Below are positions 16,481 through 23,886 of a DNA stretch of 64,000 nucleotides, piece after piece. Source of the DNA: Novispirillum itersonii subsp. itersonii ATCC 12639 (lineage in GTDB: Bacteria; Pseudomonadota; Alphaproteobacteria; Rhodospirillales; Rhodospirillaceae). Under the pieces are notes generated by a model that was not told where the DNA came from, did no database searches, and was given only the letters and a program-made list of their open reading frames with translations. The stretch covers positions 62,001-126,000 of the forward strand of contig NZ_KB907347.1 of NCBI RefSeq assembly GCF_000381985.1, in the 5' to 3' direction. Numbering within the stretch: position 1 is the stretch's first letter; the number at the start of each line of letters is the position of its first letter. The translations under genes were made by a program, and so were the position numbers.

Positions 16481-17251
16481 ATGCGGCAGCAGAGGATCAT
16501 GGTTGGCTTTATCCCGCTGGATGCCGTCGGGCCGCCGGGAGAGCGCTGGGCGTGGGGGCTGCTGTCGGCGGAGGAACGGATCCGGGCGGAGCGGCGGGTG
16601 CGGGCCAGCAGCCGTCTGGAATTTACGGTTGCCCATGCCCTGAAGCGCCTGATGCTGGCCGAGGCCACCGGTGCTGATCCGATGACCCTGCGGTTTGCCC
16701 CCCGCGATGAACATGGCAAACCGGCGCTGACCGGCGGAGAGGAGGGGTTTGATTTCAACCTCAGCCATACCGCCGGGGCGGTCGCCTGTGCGGTGGTCAG
16801 CGGGGGCGGCGCGGAAAACGGCATCGGCATTGATCTGGAAGCCGCCGACCGCCGTATCACTCTGGAGTTGGCTGACCGCTTTTTTGCCGCCGATGAAACC
16901 GGCTGGATCCGGGCGCAGCCGCAGCCCGATCAGGCGTTTCTGGCGGTCTGGACCCTGAAGGAAGCGTTTGTGAAAGCGGCGGGGCGCGGTCTGGCGCTGG
17001 GGCTGACGGCTTTTTCGGTCCGTCCGCCGCCGGATCAGGGGCCGGACCCGCAGCCTGCCCGCCTGCTGCGGCAGGAGGGGGAAGCCTGTCTGCCGCAGCC
17101 GGTGCGGCTGTGGCAATGGCTGACCCCGTCCGGGCACCGGGTCGGGCTGGGTCTGACCGGCCCGGAGGTGGAACAGGCGACCGTGACAGTGCGCACCGGG
17201 TGGCCGGGGCTGACCCGCACCGGATCCGGGCACGAGAGCGGAATAGGATAA
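16481..17251 (+). CDS. 4'-phosphopantetheinyl transferase (Sfp type)
   Basis: A 256-residue Sfp-type transferase that moves phosphopantetheine from CoA onto a carrier-protein serine. Visible motifs: FNLSHTAG (P2), GIGIDLEAADR with the Mg-binding Asp (ACP region), and WTLKEAFVKAAGRGL (P3, with catalytic Glu/Lys). ATG 16481 sits behind GTGAGGGG; a farther upstream frame start at 16394 would add a non-family peptide. No NRPS/PKS gene is in this window, so the partner carrier protein lies elsewhere. It is divergent from the spermidine-synthase-like gene and 37 bp upstream of a glutathione peroxidase gene. Confidence 0.88.
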   Translation: MRQQRIMVGFIPLDAVGPPGERWAWGLLSAEERIRAERRVRASSRLEFTVAHALKRLMLAEATGADPMTLRFAPRDEHGKPALTGGEEGFDFNLSHTAGAVACAVVSGGGAENGIGIDLEAADRRITLELADRFFAADETGWIRAQPQPDQAFLAVWTLKEAFVKAAGRGLALGLTAFSVRPPPDQGPDPQPARLLRQEGEACLPQPVRLWQWLTPSGHRVGLGLTGPEVEQATVTVRTGWPGLTRTGSGHESGIG

Positions 17252-17288
17252 CGGGGCAGCAATGCCGTAACGCAGGAAGGATGAAGCG

Positions 17289-17849
17289 ATGAAGCGGTTT
17301 GTGGCAAAAGGCATTGCGGCCCTGCTGGCTCTGGCACCGGTTCCGGCGACGGCGGGGCAGGGCAGCGCGTGGGACTATACCTTTACTGGTATCGACGGGC
17401 AGGACGTGCCGTTGCGTCAGTTTGCGGGCAAGGTGGTGCTGGTGGTCAACACCGCCTCGCAGTGTGGATTTACCCCGCAGTATGAGGGGCTTCAGGCGTT
17501 GTGGCAGACCTACCGCGACCGGGGGCTGGTGGTGATCGGTGTGCCGTCCAATGATTTCGGCGGGCAGGAACCGGGCAGCAAGGAAGAGATCAAGACCTTC
17601 TGCGAAACCACCTTCAATGTCGATTTTCCGCTGATGGATAAGGTGATGGTCAGCGGTGGCGCGGCGCATCCGTTTTATCTGTGGGCGGCGTCGCAGGTCG
17701 GGGCGGTGGGCGTGCCACGCTGGAACTTCCATAAGTATCTGATCACCCCCGACGGGCAGATTGCCGACTGGTATTCGTCGCTGACCAAGCCGCAGGACCC
17801 GAAGGTGACGGCGGCGATTGAAGCTCTGCTGCCGCAGGTCACGCGGTGA
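17289..17849 (+). CDS. secreted glutathione peroxidase-family protein
   Basis: A 186-residue thioredoxin-fold peroxidase with a Sec signal peptide (MKRFVAKGIAALLALAPVPATA) placing it in the periplasm. Active-site motif NTASQCGFTPQY has Cys59 in place of selenocysteine; the family Trp-Asn motif is WNFHKYLI near residue 147 and the conserved Gln is in SNDFGGQEPGS. Bacterial Cys homologues generally use thioredoxin-like reductants to remove hydroperoxides. Its stop overlaps the next gene's GTG start (GTGA), so the two are coupled. Confidence 0.9.
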   Translation: MKRFVAKGIAALLALAPVPATAGQGSAWDYTFTGIDGQDVPLRQFAGKVVLVVNTASQCGFTPQYEGLQALWQTYRDRGLVVIGVPSNDFGGQEPGSKEEIKTFCETTFNVDFPLMDKVMVSGGAAHPFYLWAASQVGAVGVPRWNFHKYLITPDGQIADWYSSLTKPQDPKVTAAIEALLPQVTR

Positions 17850-18316
17850 CGGCCACCCTGAACAGCGGGATGCCCGAAGGCCTGCGGCGCTGGGTTGCGG
17901 TGTTTGAGCAGCTGAGCCCGCAGGCGCTGGAAACGCTGGAAGAGGCCGTGACGGCGGATGTGCGGTTCTGTGATCCGTTTCATGACGTGCGCGGAGTGGC
18001 GGCGGTGCGGCAGATTTTGCAGCAGACTGTCACCCATGCCCCCGATGCCCGGTTTACCGTGCATGGGGTGGCGCAGCCGGACCCGCAGACCGCCTATCTG
18101 CACTGGACGATGACCGCCACCGTGCCGGTGCTGGGGCCATGGACGGTGACGGGGATGAGTGTGGTGACACTGGCCCCGGATGGCCGGGTGGCGGCGCATG
18201 TTGATCACTGGGACGCCTCGGTGCAGTTTTATCAGCGTCTGCCGGTGATCGGCGGGCTGCTGGCGCGGCTGCGACGGACGGTGGCGCGGCGGATGACGGG
18301 GACCGGCCCGCACTGA
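17846..18316 (+). CDS. NTF2/SnoaL-like protein
   Basis: A 156-residue protein with NTF2-like cone fold features: AVTADVRFCDPFHDVRGVAAVRQIL, then strands YLHWTMTATVPVLGPWTVTGMSVVTLAPDGRVAAHVDHWD. It has the look of nuclear-transport-factor-2-like / DUF2358-type proteins that bind small hydrophobic ligands. No catalytic residue set is assigned. The GTG start at 17846 overlaps the peroxidase stop. The tail (LLARLRRTVARRMTG) is basic. Function unknown; linkage to the peroxidase suggests a stress-related role, which is inference. Confidence 0.7.
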   Translation: MTATLNSGMPEGLRRWVAVFEQLSPQALETLEEAVTADVRFCDPFHDVRGVAAVRQILQQTVTHAPDARFTVHGVAQPDPQTAYLHWTMTATVPVLGPWTVTGMSVVTLAPDGRVAAHVDHWDASVQFYQRLPVIGGLLARLRRTVARRMTGTGPH

Positions 18317-18355
18317 AGGCGGCGGGTCGATTCCGGTCCCCGGCGGGGGGGCCTT

Positions 18356-18450
18356 CCCAACGGGCTTTACAGCCCGTCATCGTCTTGCCCAACGGGCTTT
18401 ATGGCCCGTCATCGTCTTGCCCAACGGGCTTACAGCCCGTCATCGTCTTG
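18356..18450. repeat. three tandem 32-bp repeats duplicating the zwf 3' end
   Basis: Copies at 18356-18387, 18388-18419 and 18420-18450 (31 bp). Copy 3 is the true zwf C-terminus on the minus strand (Asp-Asp-Gly-Leu-stop), so the last codons and TAA stop of zwf were copied twice downstream. Each unit carries the hairpin ACGGGCT...AGCCCGT (shorter in copy 2), giving three serial stem-loops between zwf and the convergent NTF2-like gene. Confidence 0.85.
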
Positions 18451-19947
18451 CCATGTCCGGCCATCGCGTTCGATCAGGGCGACGGCGGCACTCGGTCCCC
18501 AGGTTCCGGCGGCATAGGGGCGGACCGGCTGATGGGTGCCGGCCCAGCCGGACAGGATCGGTTCCGCCCATTGCCATGCTGCTTCCACCTCGTCCCGGCG
18601 CATGAACAGGGTGGAGTTGCCACGCACCACGTCCAGCAGCAGCCGTTCATAGGCATCGGGGTAATGGGTGCCGTAGGTTTCGGCGAATGACAGGTTCAGC
18701 GGGGCCGGGCGCAGGCGCAGGCCGCCGGGGCCGGGGTCTTTGCCCATCAGGTGCAGGGTGATGCCTTCATCCGGCTGCAACCGCACCACCAGCCGGTTGG
18801 GCTGGACCGGGCCGGAGTCGGCGGGGAAGATATTGTGCGGCGGGGGCCGGAACTGGATGATGATTTCTGACGTGCGGCGGGCCAGACGCTTGCCGGTCCG
18901 CAGATAAAACGGCACCCCGGCCCACCGCCAGTTACAGACCTCGGCCTTCAGGGCCACGAAGGTTTCGGTTTCTGACGCCGGGCGGCCCAGATCTTCGACG
19001 TAGCCATCCACCGCCTGCCCGGCAATCGCCCCCGGGCGGTATTGGCCGCGCACGGTGGACTGGGCCAGATCCGCTGCGGTCATCGGGCGCAGGGCGCGCA
19101 GGATTTTCAGCTTTTCGTCCCGCACCGCATCCTGCGTCATGTGAGAGGGGGGCTCCATCGCCACCAGACACAGCAGTTGCAGCAGATGGTTCTGGACCAT
19201 ATCGCGCAGGGCACCGGTCTGGTCGTAGAATTCGCCGCGCTTTTCGACGCCGACCGTTTCGGCCACCGAAATCTGTACGTGGTCGATGTAACGGGCATTC
19301 CACAGCGGCTCGAACAGGCTGTTGGCGAAGCGCAGCGCCAGCAGGTTCTGCACCGTTTCCTTACCCAGATAATGGTCGATCCGGAAAATCTGGTGTTCGG
19401 CAAACACCGCGCCGACAGCGGCGTTGATGGCGCGGGCCGAGGCCAGATCGTGCCCCAGCGGCTTTTCCAGCACCACCCGCGCCTGTGGCGTGACCAGCCC
19501 GGCCTGTTGCAGCCGCTGACAGATGATGCCGAACAGCCCCGGAGCGGTGGCAAGATAATAGGCGCGGATCCGGTCCGGCGCCGGGGTCAGCAGGGCAGCC
19601 AGTGCGGGCCAGCCGTCCTCACTCAGGGCATCGACCCGCACATGATCCAGCCGGGTCAGGAAGGTGGCCCATGCGGCGGGGTCCGGGGTGTCGTGCAGGT
19701 GGGGGCGGGCCTGTTCATCCGCCATGGCCCGGAAGGCGGCGGCATCCAGCGGGCTGCGTGAGACCCCGATGATGCGCGCCCCGGCGGGGATCTGCCCGGC
19801 GACATCGCGCTGGAACAGCGATGGCAGCAGCTTGCGCATCGACAGATCGCCGGTGCCACCGAAAATCACGAAATCAAAGCAATCCACCTGTCTGGCCTGC
19901 GGGCTGGCCGGGGACCACATCGGGGCGGGCGTCGGGCTGGATGACAT
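18430..19947 (-). CDS. zwf: glucose-6-phosphate 1-dehydrogenase
   Basis: A 505-residue enzyme, full family length, catalysing NAD(P)-dependent oxidation of glucose 6-phosphate to 6-phosphogluconolactone. The nucleotide-binding motif FGGTGDLSMRKLLPSLF lies near residues 28-45, the active-site signature RIDHYLGKETVQNLLALRF has Asp191-His192, and VEKRGEFYDQTGALRDMVQNH follows. ATG 19947 is preceded by AGAGGA. It is the only central-carbon gene here and is divergent from the GlcNAc operon, sharing a 242-bp promoter region. Usual partners pgl and edd are absent from the window. The stop codon lies in a 32-bp tandem repeat. Confidence 0.96.
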   Translation of the reverse strand: MSSSPTPAPMWSPASPQARQVDCFDFVIFGGTGDLSMRKLLPSLFQRDVAGQIPAGARIIGVSRSPLDAAAFRAMADEQARPHLHDTPDPAAWATFLTRLDHVRVDALSEDGWPALAALLTPAPDRIRAYYLATAPGLFGIICQRLQQAGLVTPQARVVLEKPLGHDLASARAINAAVGAVFAEHQIFRIDHYLGKETVQNLLALRFANSLFEPLWNARYIDHVQISVAETVGVEKRGEFYDQTGALRDMVQNHLLQLLCLVAMEPPSHMTQDAVRDEKLKILRALRPMTAADLAQSTVRGQYRPGAIAGQAVDGYVEDLGRPASETETFVALKAEVCNWRWAGVPFYLRTGKRLARRTSEIIIQFRPPPHNIFPADSGPVQPNRLVVRLQPDEGITLHLMGKDPGPGGLRLRPAPLNLSFAETYGTHYPDAYERLLLDVVRGNSTLFMRRDEVEAAWQWAEPILSGWAGTHQPVRPYAAGTWGPSAAVALIERDGRTWQDDDGL

Positions 19948-19965
19948 GGGGAGTCCTCTGGTCCG

Positions 19966-20113
19966 CTGGTATTAAACTGGTGTCGTGAGGATAGCATCGG
20001 GCAGGCCGCCGACAACCGACAATTTGGTGATAAAGCGGATCAGACTGGTCTTTTTGAGGCAGGAACCGCAGACTGGTATTGCATGGTTTGCCGGATGGTA
20101 TTTGTCTGGTATT
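19966..20113. promoter_or_regulatory. CTGGTATT direct repeats between zwf and the GlcNAc operon
   Basis: CTGGTATT occurs at 19966-19973, 20073-20080 and 20106-20113, with ATGGTATT at 20095-20102 and ACTGGTCT at 20044-20051. The last three TGGTATT cores are spaced 22 and 11 bp apart, which keeps them on one face of the helix. DasR/NagR-type GntR regulators bind sites built on ACTGGTCT-like half-sites, so these may be targets of the GntR regulator at 22230. Confidence 0.5.
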
Positions 20114-20189
20114 GGTTTTGCTGAGACCGGTTTATCACAGAATGACCGCCGCTGTTCCGGTCCGGCGGGATCTGACGGGATAAGGGCCG

Positions 20190-21068
20190 ATGGCGGCGCA
20201 ACAGTATCTACTGGGGGTTGATGGCGGGGGCACCACCTGCCGGGCACGGCTGACCGACCGGGCGGGTACGGTGCTGGGGCAGGGGCTGGCCGGGCCCTGC
20301 AACATCCGGCTGGGGGCTGCGGTGGCCTGGGCAGAGATCCACCGTGCCTGTGGGGCGGCTTTTGCGGCTGCCGGTCTTCCGGCGGCGGCGATGGGGCAGA
20401 CTGTTGCCGTGTTCGGTCTGGCCGGGGCGGCGCAGGCGTCGCACCTGCAGGACTTTCTTGGTCAGCCGCAGCCGTTTGCCGCGCTGGAGGTCACCGGCGA
20501 TGCGGTGATCGCCTGCCTTGGGGCGTTTGGCGGGGCCGATGGGGCGATTCTGATTACCGGCACCGGCAGCGCCGGGTTCGGTCTGGTGGACGGGCGGCAG
20601 ATCACGGCGGGCGGCTGGGGATTTGAACTGTCCGATCACGGCAGCGGCGCGTGGATCGGGCGGCGGGCGCTGGAACTGGCGGTGCAGGGCTGGGATGGTA
20701 TGGCCGATGCTGGGGCGCTGGGCGCAGCGGTGCTGGCCCGGTTCGGCGGCACACCGTTCGGGGTGATTGACTGGGTTGGGTCGGCCCGTCCGGCGGAGTA
20801 TGCGGCACTGGTCCCGCTGGTGCTGGAGCAGGCCGCGGCGGGCGATACGGCGGCGGCGGCGCTGCTGGAAGAGGCGGCGGGCCATGCGGCCGCCGTTCTG
20901 CTGCGGCTGCGGGCGTTGGGGGCGCCGCGTCTGGCGCTGGTCGGCGGTCTGGCCGGGGTGCTGGCCCCGCGCCTGCCGGGGGCGGTGCAGGATCTGCTGG
21001 TGTCCCCGCAGGATGATGCCCTGTCGGGGGCGTTGATTCTGGCCGGACGGACTGCGGGAGATCGGTGA
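20190..21068 (+). CDS. N-acetylglucosamine kinase (BadF/BadG ATPase family)
   Basis: A 292-residue ASKHA-fold kinase. Phosphate-1 motif LLGVDGGGTTCRARL at the N-terminus, adenosine/phosphate-2 region GAILITGTGSAGFGL around residues 112-126, then GWGFELSDHGSGAWIGRRAL, typical of eukaryote-like GlcNAc kinases of the BcrAD/BadFG family. In operon with nagA, the reaction is ATP-dependent GlcNAc to GlcNAc-6-phosphate, implying uptake of unphosphorylated GlcNAc by a non-PTS route. ATG 20190 is behind AAGGG. Its TGA overlaps the nagA ATG by one base. Glucosamine kinase is the alternative. Confidence 0.85.
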   Translation: MAAQQYLLGVDGGGTTCRARLTDRAGTVLGQGLAGPCNIRLGAAVAWAEIHRACGAAFAAAGLPAAAMGQTVAVFGLAGAAQASHLQDFLGQPQPFAALEVTGDAVIACLGAFGGADGAILITGTGSAGFGLVDGRQITAGGWGFELSDHGSGAWIGRRALELAVQGWDGMADAGALGAAVLARFGGTPFGVIDWVGSARPAEYAALVPLVLEQAAAGDTAAAALLEEAAGHAAAVLLRLRALGAPRLALVGGLAGVLAPRLPGAVQDLLVSPQDDALSGALILAGRTAGDR

Positions 21069-22237
21069 TGCGTGAGATCCTGACCGGCGCGCGGATTTTT
21101 ACCGGCACCGACTGGCTGGATGATCAGGCGGTGGGCCTTGATGGCGGGCGGATTGCCGCCCTGTATCCGGTGACGGAGCTTCCTGCCGGGGTGCCGCAGC
21201 GGGCGTTGCCTGCGGGATCACTGCTGGTGCCGGGGTTTATCGACATTCAGGTGAATGGTGGCGGCGGGGTGCTGCTGAATGAGACGCCGACCGCTGCGGC
21301 GCTGGAAACAATGGTGGCGGCTCACCGCCGTTTCGGCACCACCGGGATGCTGCCGACCGTCATCACCGATACGCCGGAGGTGACGGAGCAGGCCGCTGCC
21401 GCCGTACAGGCTGCCCTGCGGCATTCTGGCAGCGGGGTGCTGGGGCTGCATCTGGAAGGGCCGTTCATCAGCCCGGCCCGCCGGGGCTGCCATGCCGAGC
21501 GGTTTGTCCGCACCCCGACGGCGGCAGACCGGCGGCAGATGGCGGATCTGGCCCGGTCACTGGGGCCGGGGCGGCTGCTGATGACATTGGCCCCGGAGCA
21601 GGTGGACGATGCCTTCATCCGTGCCATGGTGGCGGCGGGGGCGGTGATCTCCGGCGGGCATTCCGCCGCCGGGGCGGAGCGGACCCGGCAGGCGGTGGCC
21701 GCCGGTCTGTCCTGCTTTACCCATCTGTTCAATGCAATGCCGCCGGTCGCCGGGCGGGAGCCGGGGATTGCCGGGGCGGCGATCCTCAGCCCGCAGGCGT
21801 GGTGCGGCATCATCTGCGACGGGGTGCATGTGGACCCGCTGACGCTGCGGCTGGTGCTGGCGGCCCGGGGGGCGGAGCGGCTGATTCTGGTCACCGATGC
21901 GATGCCGCCGGTCGGGACCGGGGCTGATCATTTTCTGCTGTATGGCGAACGGATCCTGCGCCGTGACGGGCGGCTGGTGACCGAGGCCGGGGTGCTGGCC
22001 GGGGCGGATATCGACATGGCGTCCTGCGTCCGCAATGCGGTGTCCCTGCTGGGGCTGCCGCTGGAAACGGCACTGCGGATGGCGTCGCTGCACCCCGCGA
22101 TGCTGTTGGGGCAGGACCGGCAGCGCGGGCGGATCGGTCCCGGGTTTGCCGCCGACCTGACGCTGCTGTCGCCGGATCTGGCGGTGCTGGGCACCTGGAT
22201 CGGCGGTGACTGGGCGGCAGGGGACGGCCATGACTGA
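21068..22237 (+). CDS. nagA: N-acetylglucosamine-6-phosphate deacetylase
   Basis: A 389-residue amidohydrolase-superfamily enzyme that removes acetate from GlcNAc-6-phosphate. Motifs: VPGFIDIQVNGGGGVLLNE, GLHLEGPFISPARRGCH (metal-binding Glu region), SGGHSAAGAE, CFTHLFNAMPPVAGREPGI, and VTDAMPPVGTG with the catalytic Asp. The substrate loop Asn-Ala-Met is intact. ATG 21068 overlaps the kinase stop; GTG 21065 is an alternative. nagB (glucosamine-6-phosphate deaminase) does not follow; the next gene is the regulator, which overlaps by eight bases. Confidence 0.93.
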   Translation: MREILTGARIFTGTDWLDDQAVGLDGGRIAALYPVTELPAGVPQRALPAGSLLVPGFIDIQVNGGGGVLLNETPTAAALETMVAAHRRFGTTGMLPTVITDTPEVTEQAAAAVQAALRHSGSGVLGLHLEGPFISPARRGCHAERFVRTPTAADRRQMADLARSLGPGRLLMTLAPEQVDDAFIRAMVAAGAVISGGHSAAGAERTRQAVAAGLSCFTHLFNAMPPVAGREPGIAGAAILSPQAWCGIICDGVHVDPLTLRLVLAARGAERLILVTDAMPPVGTGADHFLLYGERILRRDGRLVTEAGVLAGADIDMASCVRNAVSLLGLPLETALRMASLHPAMLLGQDRQRGRIGPGFAADLTLLSPDLAVLGTWIGGDWAAGDGHD

Positions 22238-23000
22238 CACGCCCGGCGCTGCGTCCCCGCCCCCCGCCGGACCGTTATCGCCCGATGATCCGCTGCCGCT
22301 GTATCTACAGCTGGCATCCCGTCTGCGGGCGATGGTGGCGGCGGACCGTGCCGGTCAGGCGGCGGCCCTGCCGAGTGAGCGGGTGCTGTCGGAACGCTTT
22401 GGCGTCTCGCGCGTGACGGTGCGCAAGGCCCTGCGCGAACTGATCGCCGACGGGCTGCTGCACCCCCGGCAGGGGGCCGGAACGTTTGTTACCCCGTCCC
22501 CGCACCGCGAACAGCGGCTGTCAGCGCTGATCGGTTTTTCGGAAGATATGCAGTCGCGCGGGCTGGAGGCCGGAACCGTCTGGCTGAACCGCTCTCTGGC
22601 GCTGGCGACGCCGGAAGAGGCGATGGCGCTGGGCATTGCCCCGGGGTCGAAAGTATCGCGCCTGTACCGGCTGCGGCTGGCCGACGGCGCACCGATGGCG
22701 CTGGAGCTGACCACGGTGCCGACCCGCTTTCTGCCGGATCCGGCGGTGGTCAGCGGATCACTCTATACCGTGCTGCGCCAGAACGGGTTTGCCCCGTTCC
22801 GGGCGCTGCAACGGTTGACTGCGGTGATTCTGACCGTCAAGCAGGCGCGTCTTCTGGAAGTGCCGGACGGGTCCGCCGCCCTGTCGATTGAACGGCGGAC
22901 CATGCTGGAGGACGGGACCCCGGTGGAACTGGTCCGGTCCCATTACCGGGGCGAGGTCTATGATGTGGTGGTCGAACTGAACCTGACGGATCCGGCCTGA
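22230..23000 (+). CDS. GntR/HutC-family transcriptional regulator (NagR-like)
   Basis: A 256-residue regulator. The winged helix (about residues 20-90) carries PLYLQLASRLRAMV, LPSERVLSERFGVSRVTVRKALRELIADGLLHPRQGAGTFV, and the C-terminal UTRA ligand domain follows (GFSEDMQSRGLEAGTVWL, RLYRLRLADGAPMALELTTVP, LSIERRTMLEDGTPVELVRSHYRG). This is the DasR/NagR architecture, whose members sense GlcNAc-6-P or GlcN-6-P. As the last gene of the GlcNAc kinase-nagA unit it probably autoregulates the operon through the repeats at 19966-20113. ATG 22230 was chosen over GTG 22206, which lies inside nagA. Confidence 0.88.
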   Translation: MTDTPGAASPPPAGPLSPDDPLPLYLQLASRLRAMVAADRAGQAAALPSERVLSERFGVSRVTVRKALRELIADGLLHPRQGAGTFVTPSPHREQRLSALIGFSEDMQSRGLEAGTVWLNRSLALATPEEAMALGIAPGSKVSRLYRLRLADGAPMALELTTVPTRFLPDPAVVSGSLYTVLRQNGFAPFRALQRLTAVILTVKQARLLEVPDGSAALSIERRTMLEDGTPVELVRSHYRGEVYDVVVELNLTDPA

Positions 23001-23009
23001 CGGGGCCGG

Positions 23010-23041
23010 TCAGCCATAGGTCATCTCAGCCATAGGTCATC
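23010..23041. repeat. perfect 16-bp tandem duplication at the aguB stop codon
   Basis: TCAGCCATAGGTCATC is present twice without a gap (23010-23025 and 23026-23041). The second copy encodes the minus-strand C-terminus Met-Thr-Tyr-Gly-stop of the amidase gene; the first copy lies in the short gap before the convergent GntR gene. Confidence 0.85.
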
Positions 23042-23886
23042 AGCGGCCCGTAGAGAGACGGGCGGCGGTCGCGGAACAGACCCCACCCGGCGCGGCGGTC
23101 GCGGATGGCGGCGAGATCGACGGTGGCGGTCAGGACCGCCGGATTACTGCGTCCGGCTTCTGCCAGCAGGCCGCCGGTCTCATCAGCGATAAAAGAGGAC
23201 CCATAAAAGGTCAGGGCGCAGGTGTCCCACTGTTCGGTGCCGATACGGTTGGCTGCCGCCACCACGGCCATATTGGCGGCGGCGTGGCCCTGCATGGTGC
23301 GGCACCAGTGCGGCCGGGAGTCGAGATCCGGGGCGGTCGGTTCTGACCCGATGGCGGTCGGATAGAGCAGGACATCGGCCCCCATCAGCACCATCGCCCG
23401 CGCCGCCTCGGGGAACCACTGATCCCAGCAGATGCCGACGCCAAGGGTGCCGACGGCGGTTTCCCACACCCGAAAACCGGTATCGCCGGGGCTGAAGTAG
23501 AATTTCTCCTGATAACCGGGGCCGTCGGGGATGTGGCTTTTGCGGTACAGACCCCGGACCGCGCCGTCGGCATCAATCACCGCGACGCTGTTGAAAAAGC
23601 TCTGGTTGGCTTTTTCAAAAAAGCTGACCGGCAGCACCACCCCCAGTTCCCGCGCGATGGCCTGAAACCGGGCGATCACCGGGTTGCCGGCAAAAGGGCG
23701 GGCAAGGGTGAAGTACTGGGCCTTCTGCTCCGGGCAGAAATAGGGGGTCTCGAACAGTTCCGGCAGCAGCACCAGCCCGGCCCCCTGCGCTGCGGCCCGG
23801 CGGACCAAAGCTTCGGCGGTGTCGAGGTTGGCGGGCAGATCCCAGGTGCAGGCCATCTGGGTGACGGCAAGGGTTAACGGGGTCAT
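23026..23886 (-). CDS. aguB: N-carbamoylputrescine amidase
   Basis: A 286-residue carbon-nitrogen hydrolase (nitrilase fold). The catalytic triad is visible: Glu in LLPELFETPYF, Lys in LYRKSHIPDGPGYQEK, and Cys153 in VGICWDQWFPEAAR. The GYQEKFYFSPGD segment and the WCRTMQGHAAANMAVVAAANRIG stretch are characteristic of AguB, which releases putrescine, CO2 and ammonia from N-carbamoylputrescine. It overlaps the upstream acetylpolyamine amidohydrolase by four bases (ATGA) and belongs to the polyamine uptake/breakdown operon. The agmatine deiminase aguA is not in the window, so this amidase may serve another carbamoyl amine. Confidence 0.88.
   Translation of the reverse strand: MTPLTLAVTQMACTWDLPANLDTAEALVRRAAAQGAGLVLLPELFETPYFCPEQKAQYFTLARPFAGNPVIARFQAIARELGVVLPVSFFEKANQSFFNSVAVIDADGAVRGLYRKSHIPDGPGYQEKFYFSPGDTGFRVWETAVGTLGVGICWDQWFPEAARAMVLMGADVLLYPTAIGSEPTAPDLDSRPHWCRTMQGHAAANMAVVAAANRIGTEQWDTCALTFYGSSFIADETGGLLAEAGRSNPAVLTATVDLAAIRDRRAGWGLFRDRRPSLYGPLMTYG

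Noticed and set aside
17289-17849. Selenoprotein glutathione peroxidase
   Set aside because: The active-site codon is TGT (Cys59), not an in-frame TGA.
18356-18450. Possible CRISPR array
   Set aside because: The 32-bp units follow one another with no spacers and copy the end of zwf.
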